Shown here: positions 26,012 to 33,969 of the stretch, one piece after another | Layout of the letters: each line of letters opens with the position of its first letter | Position numbering within the stretch: position 1 is the first letter of the stretch | Source: Paenibacillus sp. YN15 | GTDB taxonomy: Bacteria > Bacillota > Bacilli > Paenibacillales > NBRC-103111 | NCBI RefSeq assembly: GCF_003285005.1 | Contig: NZ_QMFA01000030.1 | Location: 1-64,000, forward strand | Direction of reading: 5' to 3' | DNA length: 64,000 nt | Translations under genes and position numbers: made by a program | Notes under the pieces: model-generated | What the model was told of the DNA's origin: nothing | What the model saw: only the letters and a program-made list of their open reading frames with translations | The model's database searches: none

Positions 26012-26908
26012 TTAAGCGCCGCCGTCCTTGCCTTTGCCATAAAGCTGGCGCATGATGGTGCGGCCTGTGGGCGTTTGGGCCAGCCCGCCCTTGGCTGTTT
26101 CCCGGTGGGCGTCCGGCATGGCCGAACCCACCTCCAGCATCACTTGCACCACTTCGTCGGAGGGGATGACGCTTCTGACGCCGGCCAGCGCCATGTCGGC
26201 CGCCGCCAGGGCGGTTACGGCGCCGAAGCCGTTGCGCACGATGCAGGGAATCTCCACCAGGCCGCCTACGGGATCGCAGATCAGGCCCAGGGAGTTCTTG
26301 AGGGCCAGACCCACGGCGTGGATCGCCTGCTCCGGTGTGCCGCCCCGCAGCTCCGTCAACGCTCCGGCCGCCATGCCGATGGCGGAGCCCACCTCTGCCT
26401 GGCAGCCTCCTTCGGCGCCGGAGATGAAGGAGTTGTTGGCAATCACAAACCCGATGGCACCGGAGGCAAACAAGGCATGGGTCATGGCCTCGTCATCATA
26501 CCCGAACCGCTCCTGGGCGCTGACGAACACACCCGGAATAATCCCGCAGGACCCGGCGGTGGGGGTAGCCACAATGCGGCCCATGGACGCATTCACCTCG
26601 GAGACGGCCAGGGCGTAGGCCATCGCCCGCCCGGCGTCCGGCCCGAGGTTGGATGCGCCCGGCTCCGCCGCATGCTCCATCACCTTGCGGGCATCGCCGC
26701 CGGTGAGCCCGCTGCGGGAGCGGGTATCCTCCGTCAGCCCGCGCTGCACCGCTTCCTTCATAATGCCGTAGTAATCGGCCATCTGGCGGTATACCGCCTC
26801 CTCCGCCATGCCGGATTCTGCGGCTTGCTCCCGCAGCATCATTTGTCCGATGGAGAGATTTTCTTCCGCACACAGCTTTGCCAATTGCTCCAAGGTTGAG
26901 AATCGCAT
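26012..26908 (-). CDS. sdaAA: L-serine dehydratase, iron-sulfur-dependent, alpha subunit
   Basis: A 298-residue subunit of the oxygen-sensitive [4Fe-4S] L-serine deaminase that converts L-serine to pyruvate and ammonia. Three conserved cluster-ligand cysteines are visible in their usual contexts: C121 (TPTAGSCGIIPG), C169 (GAEGGCQAEVG) and C211 (GLICDPVGG). Length and motifs match the Bacillus-type split enzyme. It starts four bases after the beta-subunit gene, so the two are co-transcribed and must assemble together. Confidence 0.95.
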   Translation of the reverse strand: MRFSTLEQLAKLCAEENLSIGQMMLREQAAESGMAEEAVYRQMADYYGIMKEAVQRGLTEDTRSRSGLTGGDARKVMEHAAEPGASNLGPDAGRAMAYALAVSEVNASMGRIVATPTAGSCGIIPGVFVSAQERFGYDDEAMTHALFASGAIGFVIANNSFISGAEGGCQAEVGSAIGMAAGALTELRGGTPEQAIHAVGLALKNSLGLICDPVGGLVEIPCIVRNGFGAVTALAAADMALAGVRSVIPSDEVVQVMLEVGSAMPDAHRETAKGGLAQTPTGRTIMRQLYGKGKDGGA

Positions 26909-26912
26909 TCGA

Positions 26913-27587
26913 TCACCCGTTTCGTAGATTCACTACACTGATCCGGCTTACATCCGCCAGCCGGGCCAACTGCTCCAGCACCTCCGGCCGCGCCGGCTCA
27001 TCCATTTCCACAACGGTCAGCGCATCGCCGCTCCGGGATTTCCGGTTGACGTTCATATGCCCGATATTGATCCCTTCGCTGCTGAGCAGCCGCGAAATAT
27101 CCGCCACCATTCCCCGCTGGTCCCGGTGGAACACCAGGAGCGTGGGATAATCCGCGGTAAAGCGGACATCAAAGCCGTTGACCCGGGAAATTTCGATGTT
27201 GCCGCCGCCGATGGACGCTCCTGTCACCGTATCCTCCCGGCCGCCGCCGCTTTGGACCCGGAGCATTACCGTATTGGGATGCCCTGCCGGCAGCATGGCT
27301 GTCCGGAAGCGGACCTCCATCCCGGCTTGCTCCGCCAACGCCGCCGCATCCCGGATGCGGGCGTCGTCGGTATCATAGTCCAGCAGCCCGCCGATCAGCG
27401 CCAGGTCCGTGCCGTGGCCTTTATAGGTGGCGGCGAAGGAGCCGTACAGGGTCAGCTCCGCCAGCTCGGGCTGCGCTCCGTGCAGCCGTCTGGCCACACG
27501 CCCCAGCCTTGCCGCGCCTGCCGTATGCGAGCTGGAGGGACCCACCATGCTGGGTCCGATAATGGAAAACACATCTTTAAACCGCAC
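26913..27587 (-). CDS. sdaAB: L-serine dehydratase, iron-sulfur-dependent, beta subunit
   Basis: A 224-residue subunit with the N-terminal signature SIIGPSMVGPSSSHTAGA and a C-terminal ACT domain (about 148-224; LLVFHRDQRGMVADIS). The GTG start at 27587 is chosen because TGAGGAAC lies seven bases upstream and the protein then begins at the usual VRFKDVFSIIGPS. A longer frame to 27644 lacks a signal. ACT domains commonly bind serine in this enzyme class. It is the first gene of the sda operon. Confidence 0.94.
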   Translation of the reverse strand: MRFKDVFSIIGPSMVGPSSSHTAGAARLGRVARRLHGAQPELAELTLYGSFAATYKGHGTDLALIGGLLDYDTDDARIRDAAALAEQAGMEVRFRTAMLPAGHPNTVMLRVQSGGGREDTVTGASIGGGNIEISRVNGFDVRFTADYPTLLVFHRDQRGMVADISRLLSSEGINIGHMNVNRKSRSGDALTVVEMDEPARPEVLEQLARLADVSRISVVNLRNG

Positions 27588-27834
27588 GGTCCGTTCCTCA
27601 TTTCCTGTTCGTGACGAGTATATTCCTGCTGCGGGATCGCTCAAGCATCAAGCGCTCCAATCCTATTATACAGCGCATTGGGCGATTTCCGAAAAGGTAA
27701 GGACAGACTATTTGCACGGGCACAGCAGTTTACTCTGCTTGGAGGGCGGATGCTTCCGAATCTTAGGCGGGAAGGAAAATAGGGATTTTTGTAGAATAAT
27801 CTGGATATGAAAATTTAGTCATAGGAGAACTTAT

Positions 27835-29670
27835 ATGAAAATTCGCATTCTGATTATTCTGCTTACTGTCTGCTTGCTTCCGGCGGCAATGCCTGCCCGA
27901 GCGGAAATCCAACCACCCGTTGCGGTTAAGTTAAACGGGGAAGAGCTCCAATTTGAACAGACGCCTCTGATAGAAAACGGCAGTGTGCTTGTGCCCATGA
28001 GAGGGATACTTGAGGCGTTGGGAGCTTCAGTCGGTTGGGTTCCGGAGAGTAAGACGGTGGAAGCCCGTTTGGGAAATATCACATTGGCTTATACCATTGG
28101 AGAAAAAACGGCCTATAAGAACGGTTTGCCGCTGGAATTGGGAACGCCCGGACTCATCAGCAATGGCTTCACTCTGGTGCCGGTCCGTTTTTTTGCCGAG
28201 GCGTTGGGGGCAAAAGTCAGCTGGGACCAAGATATGCGCACAGCCTCCATTGTGACGGTTGCCAGACGCAATGTGCAGATTGAGCAGATCATGGACGGGA
28301 TGTATGTGACTGTCCGCTATATAGACGGAACGGAGAAGGATGCGCGAGATACAGTGAGGCTTGCGGGAATTTCGCCAGTGCATAATGGACAGGAGCCAAC
28401 TGCTTATATCCGCTCACAGGTACGGGAAGGGTCCATACTGTCCATGGATATTCTCGGGAACCGCGACCGGAACCGGCACATCCACGGAATTTTGTATCTG
28501 GAGAACGGCCTTTCGCTGAATGAAAAGCTGCTGGCGGAAGGGATAGCGGCAGTTAGCGATGATCTTCGGGACGGATTGAAGGAAGAGTATGGGCCGTTGA
28601 TGCTTGAAGCTAAAACCAACCTGACCGGCTTTTGGAATGCGGAAAAGAAGGATCAGGCCTCCTCCATCCGGAGCATGGATGTTGCCTCCAGCGGAGCAGC
28701 TGTGGTGATGGAGAATGGGGAGCTTTGGACCTGGGGGCAGTTTTATGAAAAGCCCACGCGGATTTTAGAAGAAGTGGTCATGGCCAATGTGGATACTGAC
28801 AGTGGGATTGCACTGAAGCGGGATGGCACAGTATGGGTTTGGGGCTTCAACAACGGAGGGCTTTGGGGAACAGGGGAATCCGGGTACGAGGTAACGGTTG
28901 TTCCCAGGCAAGTGGCGGGCCTCCGGGAGATTGTATCGGTAGAGCTGGCTCATGCCGCTGCTTTTGCCATAGATGGCAGCAGGCAGGTTTTTGCCTGGGG
29001 CTCCAATTTCAAGGGAAAGCTGGGGCAGGAGTATTCTTTGGCCAATCACCTTATCAAGAGTCCGTATGCAACAGGCTGGACGGATGTCCAGGCAGTCAGT
29101 CCGGGATTTGAATTCTCCGTTGTGCTGAAAAAAGATGGGACAGTCTGGAAGACGCAGCCGGGCAGCTCCAGCCTGCTCCAGCTTGATGGCCTCCGGGACA
29201 TCGTGTCCGTATCCAACCGGAACTCCTTTGCGCTGGCGCTTCAGAAAGACGGTACTGTCTGGACATGGGGAGTCCAAAGCGTATTTGGGCCTTCACTGTA
29301 TTTGGAGCCGGGCCGTTTGGAGGGATTGGAGGACATTGTCCGGGTGTCAGCGGGAGATGACCATGCTTTGGCCATGGACCGGGATGGCAGTCTCTACGCC
29401 TGGGGGAGCAATCTGCATGGGCAGCTGGGCAATGCGCAATTGGAAAGTGCTTTCGGCAAAGCCGTTAAGGTGCCGAATATTCCTCCGGTAAAAATGGCGG
29501 CAACCGGAGTGCGCCAATCCTTGCTGCTGCTTCAGGATGGCACACTCTGGGGTGTGGGAGGGAATACTCATTTTTGGATAGGCCCGGACTTCCTGCGGGA
29601 TCGGGATTCCAGCAATGTGATTTATCAAAATAAGCTGACCCGGATTGAACTGAAGCTGTCTGAACTTTGA
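27835..29670 (+). CDS. Secreted mosaic protein: copper-amine-oxidase N domain, SNase-like domain and RCC1 repeats
   Basis: A 611-residue exported protein with a signal peptide cleaved near ARA-EI (about residue 23). Residues 28-140 form two copper-amine-oxidase N-terminal (stalk-like) repeats (NGSVLVPMRGILEALGA; NGFTLVPVRFFAEALGA). Residues about 150-265 resemble the staphylococcal nuclease fold (VRLAGISPV, LSLNEKLLAEGIA, AKTNLTGFW). The catalytic Arg/Glu set is not clearly present, so nuclease activity is doubtful. Residues about 280-605 contain RCC1/BLIP-II-type propeller repeats (ALKRDGTVWVWG, ALQKDGTVWTWG, AMDRDGSLYAWG). TAGGAGAAC precedes the ATG. It stands alone. The role is unknown; an adhesive or protein-binding surface factor is plausible. 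Confidence 0.8.
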   Translation: MKIRILIILLTVCLLPAAMPARAEIQPPVAVKLNGEELQFEQTPLIENGSVLVPMRGILEALGASVGWVPESKTVEARLGNITLAYTIGEKTAYKNGLPLELGTPGLISNGFTLVPVRFFAEALGAKVSWDQDMRTASIVTVARRNVQIEQIMDGMYVTVRYIDGTEKDARDTVRLAGISPVHNGQEPTAYIRSQVREGSILSMDILGNRDRNRHIHGILYLENGLSLNEKLLAEGIAAVSDDLRDGLKEEYGPLMLEAKTNLTGFWNAEKKDQASSIRSMDVASSGAAVVMENGELWTWGQFYEKPTRILEEVVMANVDTDSGIALKRDGTVWVWGFNNGGLWGTGESGYEVTVVPRQVAGLREIVSVELAHAAAFAIDGSRQVFAWGSNFKGKLGQEYSLANHLIKSPYATGWTDVQAVSPGFEFSVVLKKDGTVWKTQPGSSSLLQLDGLRDIVSVSNRNSFALALQKDGTVWTWGVQSVFGPSLYLEPGRLEGLEDIVRVSAGDDHALAMDRDGSLYAWGSNLHGQLGNAQLESAFGKAVKVPNIPPVKMAATGVRQSLLLLQDGTLWGVGGNTHFWIGPDFLRDRDSSNVIYQNKLTRIELKLSEL

Positions 29671-29685
29671 TAGGGCGAGATATAG

Positions 29686-29713
29686 CAAAGAGGCTCAAGC
29701 AGAGCCTCTTTTT
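29686..29713. terminator. Bidirectional terminator
   Basis: AAAGAGGCTC and GAGCCTCTTT form a perfect stem with a 5-base loop and T-runs on both sides. It lies between the convergent RCC1-protein and antiporter genes and overlaps the last codons of the antiporter. Confidence 0.8.
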
Positions 29714-30852
29714 TCCGCGTTGCCGCTGAAAAATATCTTGAGCAAGGAGGGGGCAATCAGCGTGGTCAGAATAATCGCGATGATCACCGGAGTGAAATAC
29801 GCTGCGGGCAGCAGTTGGGCTTGCAGGCCTGCCGCTGCGATAATCAGCGCCACCTCCCCGCGGGAGATCATGCCCGAGCCCACCGCCCAGGCGGAGTGGT
29901 TTGAAAGGCCGGTTAACCGGCCGCCCAGCGCGCTGCCGGCCAGTTTCGTCACCACAGCGGCCAGGGTCAGGGCGGCGACAAACAGCAGCTGGTTCAGAAC
30001 GCCCTGAAACGACACCTGCAATCCGATGCTGACGAAAAAAACGGGTACAAAAATCGAGTAGGCAATGGGTTCGATCTTGGCTTCCACCGTATGCTTAAAC
30101 GACGTTTGGGAAATGGAGATTCCCGCGGCGAAGGAGCCGATAATTGCCGCCATTCCCATCATATCGGCGAAGTAGGCAAAGGCGAAGCAGACCACAAGCG
30201 CCATGGTGATGACAGGTTCAGTGACGGACAGCCGTTCAAGAAGCTTCATAAACCTGGGGACTGCCAGCCATCCGGCGAGAACGATAACGAGGAAGAAGAG
30301 CAATTGTTTGCCCACCATCATGCCGATGGACAGATCGCTGCCGGCGCCCAAGAGGCTCATCATCACCGCCAGCAGGATCACAACCAGCACATCATCCAGC
30401 ACGGCCGCTCCCAGAATGGTGGTGCCTTCCCGGGATTGAAGCCGGTTCAAATCCTTCAGAACTTGTACGGATATGCTCACGGATGTGGCGCTGAAAACAA
30501 CGCCCATAAACAGCGCGTAGGATAAGTCCAGTCCAAAAGCGGCTGCCAGCCCGGCAATGCCTGCAAAAGGCAGGATGATGCCTCCTGCGGCGACGGCCAT
30601 AGCGGATTTCCAGGACCGCTTCAGTTGCTCCAGATCCGTCTCCAGCCCGGCAATGAACATCAGCAGGATCACGCCGGTTTCGGCTATATAATGGATGAAA
30701 TCCGTATTTTCAATCCAGCCGAGCACCGCCGGCCCGACGATAATGCCTGCCAGAAGCTTTCCCAGCACGGAAGGCTGTCCCAGCAGTGTGGAGAGATGCC
30801 CGAATACCTTGGTCAACAACAAAATAAGGGCGAGATACAGAATAAACGTCAA
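29695..30852 (-). CDS. CPA2-family cation:proton antiporter
   Basis: A 385-residue membrane protein with about 12-13 TM segments. It carries the paired aspartates of electrogenic CPA2/NapA-type antiporters (GAAVLDDVLVV) and the unwound-helix region around FSATSVSISVQVL. It ends without a TrkA/RCK domain, unlike longer KefB proteins. The TTG at 30852 is preferred because GAGGTGA lies eight bases before it; the frame extends to a GTG at 30864 that would overlap this signal. It exchanges Na+ or K+ for protons; ion specificity cannot be read from the sequence. Confidence 0.85.
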   Translation of the reverse strand: MTFILYLALILLLTKVFGHLSTLLGQPSVLGKLLAGIIVGPAVLGWIENTDFIHYIAETGVILLMFIAGLETDLEQLKRSWKSAMAVAAGGIILPFAGIAGLAAAFGLDLSYALFMGVVFSATSVSISVQVLKDLNRLQSREGTTILGAAVLDDVLVVILLAVMMSLLGAGSDLSIGMMVGKQLLFFLVIVLAGWLAVPRFMKLLERLSVTEPVITMALVVCFAFAYFADMMGMAAIIGSFAAGISISQTSFKHTVEAKIEPIAYSIFVPVFFVSIGLQVSFQGVLNQLLFVAALTLAAVVTKLAGSALGGRLTGLSNHSAWAVGSGMISRGEVALIIAAAGLQAQLLPAAYFTPVIIAIILTTLIAPSLLKIFFSGNAEKRGSA

Positions 30853-30975
30853 TGCTTGTGTCACCTCATCGGTTGTGGCTTAACCAATGTATATACGAGG
30901 GGCAGGAGGAACGATTTCATGAAAGATCGGGAACAGGATGTTTGTATCTCCGAAAGGGCGGATTGCAGGTTTGCG

Positions 30976-31521
30976 TTATAAATTCCGCTCCAGCAAGGCT
31001 CCCAGCTGCTCCGCCAGCTCCCGGTAGGAGAAGGGCTTTTCATTCATGAACCACCATTCCACCACTCCAGCATAAGCCGATGCCGTGAACCGGACCAGGA
31101 CATCCTCCTTGATCCCCTGATTTTTCCCCCGGGTTACATCCAGCTCACACCGGAATTCATCAATGAGAAAGTCGAGGAACCGGTTGCGGAAATAAGGGGC
31201 CCCTTTGCTGGCCAGCATGAGGGAGAAGAAGGAATAATGCTGGTCGAAATATTCGCAAAAGACCAGAGTGGCCTCTGTCCACTCCAGCCTGCAGGATGCT
31301 TCGCACAGCTCCCGGAGCCGGTTCATATGCTCCTCGATGAGCTTGTCCAGAAGATCGTATTTATCCAGATAATGCAGGTAAATGGTTCCCCGGTTGACAT
31401 TGGCCCTGTCTGAAATATCCTGGATGGTAATGTCGTCCAGATGTTTTTCTGTCATTAAGGCAATCAGAGCTTTTTTGATCGCCTCCCGGGATTTGAGAAC
31501 CCGCCGGTCCACTTTTGTCAT
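30976..31521 (-). CDS. TetR-family transcriptional regulator
   Basis: A 181-residue regulator with an N-terminal helix-turn-helix (about 10-58; ITIQDISDRANVNRGTIYLHY) and a C-terminal ligand domain. GGTGA precedes the ATG. It is divergent from the alcohol dehydrogenase gene, and the 180 bases between them contain two palindromes of related sequence, so it most likely represses both. The ligand is probably an aldehyde-, quinone- or drug-like molecule by analogy with similar pairs; this is inference. Confidence 0.9.
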   Translation of the reverse strand: MTKVDRRVLKSREAIKKALIALMTEKHLDDITIQDISDRANVNRGTIYLHYLDKYDLLDKLIEEHMNRLRELCEASCRLEWTEATLVFCEYFDQHYSFFSLMLASKGAPYFRNRFLDFLIDEFRCELDVTRGKNQGIKEDVLVRFTASAYAGVVEWWFMNEKPFSYRELAEQLGALLERNL

Positions 31522-31570
31522 TTACGCGTCACCACACTTTATGATTTATTGTACAATTTCTGCAAGATTG

Positions 31571-31586
31571 TTCGTTAATCAACGAA
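31571..31586. promoter_or_regulatory. Candidate TetR operator 1
   Basis: TTCGTTAATCAACGAA is an imperfect palindrome with six-base perfect arms in the TetR/ADH intergenic region, 50 bases upstream of the tetR start. Its core GTTAATCAAC is related to the second site at 31644. Confidence 0.5.
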
Positions 31587-31643
31587 AAGCGCCTAATTAA
31601 CCATTGCAACGTCTTCCGTTCTTTTTATAATAATAAACATATG

Positions 31644-31655
31644 TTGATTAATCAA
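31644..31655. promoter_or_regulatory. Candidate TetR operator 2 next to the ADH -10 box
   Basis: TTGATTAATCAA is a perfect 12-base palindrome ending seven bases before TATAAT (31662-31667), where a bound repressor would block the promoter of the dehydrogenase gene. Confidence 0.5.
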
Positions 31656-31701
31656 TAAGTATATAATTATATTCCGGCAACGGAATAAGGAGGCCAAAAC
31701 C

Positions 31702-32742
31702 ATGTGCAAAACCCATGTATTGTCCGTAGCCAACGCCAAAGCAGCCTTTGAGAAAACGGTGCTTGAACGCAGAGAGCTGCGGCCCCATGACGTGCTCATC
31801 GACATTCAGTTCAGCGGCATTTGCCACTCGGATATTCACAGCGCCCGCGGCGAATGGGGCGGCGGGATTTTTCCCATGGTGCCCGGTCATGAGATCGCAG
31901 GTGTTGTTGCAGCAGTTGGGCCGGAGGTAACCAAGTTTGCAGTAGGCGACCGGGTGGGAGTCGGCTGTTTTGTGGATTCGTGCGGAGAGTGCGAATACTG
32001 CCTTCAGGGGGAGGAGCAATACTGCACCAAAGGCGTTGTCTCCACGTATAACTCCCTGGACTATGACGGGAATCCCACCTATGGCGGCTACAGCCAGAGG
32101 ATTGTGGTGACCGAAGGCTTTGTGGTGCGCATTCCCGATGCGCTTCCGTTGGATGTGGCCAGCCCGCTGTTATGTGCCGGCATCACCACCTATTCGCCCC
32201 TCCGGCATTGGAAGGCGGGGCCGGGCAAAAAGGTTGCCATTGTGGGTATGGGCGGTCTGGGCCATCTGGCCATCCAATTTGCCCGTGCCATGGGCGCTGA
32301 GGTGACGGTGCTCAGCCGTTCCCGGGACAAGGAGGCGGAGGCCCGATCCTTCGGCGCGGATCACTATTACGCCACCGGTGAGGAAGGCACCTTCGCAGCC
32401 TTGGCCAACCGTTTTGACCTGATCCTCAATACGGTGTCTGCCAATCTGGATGTGGATGCGTACTTGTCCACGCTGCGGATTGACGGCACGCTAGTTAACG
32501 TCGGGGCGCCGGGCGAGCCGGACCAGTATCATGTGTTTTCGCTGATTATGGGCCGCAAGAGCCTGGCCGGTTCCCTGGTGGGGGGAATCCGGGAGACCCA
32601 GGAGATGCTGGATTTCGCCGCTGCCCACGGGATTGCCCCGCAAATCGAAGTGATCCGGGCGGATCAGGTGGACGAGGCGTACGAGCGGGTGCTCCGCAGC
32701 GATGTCCGGTACCGGTTTGTAATTGATATTGCTACTCTGTAA
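31702..32742 (+). CDS. Zinc-dependent NAD(P)-linked alcohol dehydrogenase (cinnamyl-alcohol-dehydrogenase type)
   Basis: A 346-residue medium-chain dehydrogenase. Catalytic zinc ligands are C41 (GICHSDIH) and H63/E64 (PGHEIAG), with the third ligand in the C-rich half near LLCAGITTY. Structural zinc cysteines are C94, C97, C100 and C108. The Rossmann motif is GMGGLGHLA near residue 186. Size and the CHSD motif match the YahK/CAD group, which reduces a wide range of aldehydes with NADPH. AAGGAGG precedes the ATG. The divergent TetR gene and intergenic palindromes suggest repression relieved by an aldehyde or similar stress. Confidence 0.93.
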   Translation: MCKTHVLSVANAKAAFEKTVLERRELRPHDVLIDIQFSGICHSDIHSARGEWGGGIFPMVPGHEIAGVVAAVGPEVTKFAVGDRVGVGCFVDSCGECEYCLQGEEQYCTKGVVSTYNSLDYDGNPTYGGYSQRIVVTEGFVVRIPDALPLDVASPLLCAGITTYSPLRHWKAGPGKKVAIVGMGGLGHLAIQFARAMGAEVTVLSRSRDKEAEARSFGADHYYATGEEGTFAALANRFDLILNTVSANLDVDAYLSTLRIDGTLVNVGAPGEPDQYHVFSLIMGRKSLAGSLVGGIRETQEMLDFAAAHGIAPQIEVIRADQVDEAYERVLRSDVRYRFVIDIATL

Positions 32743-32748
32743 AACAAT

Positions 32749-32799
32749 CCCCCAAAAGTGACGAGATGCTTTGAAGTGAATTCCGAGTACTTTTGGGGG
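32749..32799. repeat. Hairpin with perfect 11-bp arms; matches the repeat near 2671
   Basis: CCCCCAAAAGT (32749-32759) and ACTTTTGGGGG (32789-32799) form a perfect stem with a 29-base loop just after the dehydrogenase stop. Its reverse complement shares TCTCGTCACTTTTGGGG with 2671-2687. It may act as a terminator or be a mobile palindromic repeat. Confidence 0.5.
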
Positions 32800-32867
32800 A
32801 GCCCCCGGATGACCCGGATGAAGAAGTGCTGACGACGCCCTTTCACAGAAAAAAGAGCATAAAAAAA

Positions 32868-32902
32868 CTCCTGCGGATGGTGACGCAGGAGTTTTTTGTT
32901 TT
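32868..32902. terminator. Bidirectional terminator between convergent genes
   Basis: AAAAACTCCTGCG and CGCAGGAGTTTTTT form a strong stem with T-runs on both strands. It serves the alcohol dehydrogenase and the sbnB-like gene. Confidence 0.85.
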
Positions 32903-32927
32903 ATACTTAGATGCTTCCGGCCGCCCT

Positions 32928-33899
32928 TCACTCCAGCTCCGTCCCAATTCCCTTTTTTCTGGCCCTCTCGGTATAATATACCGCTGTGGCGATATCGAAT
33001 ACGGCCATGCCCATGGGGCAGAAGAGGACGGGCTCAGTTGGGGCGAAGCCGGACAGTTCGCGGCGGCAGACTACGTCGGCGATGGTGCGGATGCCGGAAC
33101 GGGTCAGTCCCTGCTCCAGATGGAGCCGCTCGATATCCGTATTTTCCCGGCATACCTCCTCCCAGTCATCGACGATAACGGCTTTTACCGAAGCCACCGC
33201 CTCGGACTGGTAATCGCGCAGGGAAACGTTTAGCAGAAGGCTGCTTTTCACAGGGGAGAGATTGATATACCGGTGATCGGAAACGGTGCAGGTGATAAAG
33301 ATGTCCGATCTGCGGTACACCTCCTCCCACGATGCTGCCATCTCTGTCTTTTCCCGATAGTGGGCAGGCACGTCAGCCTTTAGCAAATCCACCTGGCGGA
33401 TATCGTATATCCGGACCCGCCCGATTCGGTCCCCGTAGAGTGCCAAGGCCATTTCGTAATGGAGCCTTCCCACCGGCCCCCAGCCCACAATGCCCAGCTC
33501 GATCTGCGCAAGCGGCCGCTCCTGCAAGTAGGCGCGAATCATGAGCCCGCTGACGGAGGCGGTTCTTATGATGCTTGTGAGCGGCGAGTTCAGAATGGCG
33601 GAGGGTTCGCCTGTGAGGGGATCATTCAGCACCATGACGCTGTGGGCGCGGGGAAGACCGCTCTTGATATTATCCGGGAAGCTGGCAATCCACTTGATTC
33701 CTGCCGCGTTTACATTTCCTCCCATGTAAGCGGGCATGGCAATAATCCGGTTCCGCGGATTTTTGTACCGCAGGTAGGGCTTGATCGGCTGGGCATAATC
33801 ACCCGCATCGACAATCCGCACCGCAGCCTCCATTGCATCCACGAGGGCAGGCCAGTCAAGGCCTACGGCGCGGATATCCCGGTCGTTCAGATACAGCAT
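32928..33899 (-). CDS. SbnB-like 2,3-diaminopropionate biosynthesis dehydrogenase (ornithine cyclodeaminase family)
   Basis: A 323-residue member of the ornithine cyclodeaminase/mu-crystallin family. It shows the dinucleotide motif IVGWGPVGRLH (about 137-147), the substrate lysine in GIKWIASFP (K69) and IIRTASVSG (R112). In staphyloferrin B synthesis SbnB oxidatively hydrolyses the ACEGA intermediate made by SbnA to L-2,3-diaminopropionate and 2-oxoglutarate. The SbnA-like domain encoded directly upstream makes this assignment much stronger than a generic cyclodeaminase. The ATG at 33899 has GGAAGGAGG six to nine bases upstream; an in-frame TTG at 33920 lies before that signal. It is separated by 69 bases and a small hairpin from the upstream gene. 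Confidence 0.85.
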   Translation of the reverse strand: MLYLNDRDIRAVGLDWPALVDAMEAAVRIVDAGDYAQPIKPYLRYKNPRNRIIAMPAYMGGNVNAAGIKWIASFPDNIKSGLPRAHSVMVLNDPLTGEPSAILNSPLTSIIRTASVSGLMIRAYLQERPLAQIELGIVGWGPVGRLHYEMALALYGDRIGRVRIYDIRQVDLLKADVPAHYREKTEMAASWEEVYRRSDIFITCTVSDHRYINLSPVKSSLLLNVSLRDYQSEAVASVKAVIVDDWEEVCRENTDIERLHLEQGLTRSGIRTIADVVCRRELSGFAPTEPVLFCPMGMAVFDIATAVYYTERARKKGIGTELE

Positions 33900-33948
33900 G
33901 ACGCTTCCTCCTTCCGGCAATTTCCGTTGACGCTGTAGTGGTTTAGCG

Positions 33949-33969
33949 AGCGCCGGGGAGACCGGCGCT
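33949..33969. terminator. Small stem-loop between the sbnA-fusion and sbnB-like genes
   Basis: AGCGCCGG and CCGGCGCT form a perfect 8-bp stem with a 5-base loop, at the stop codon of the upstream gene. No T-run follows on the minus strand, so it is more likely to tune translation or mRNA stability within the operon than to stop transcription. Confidence 0.4.
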
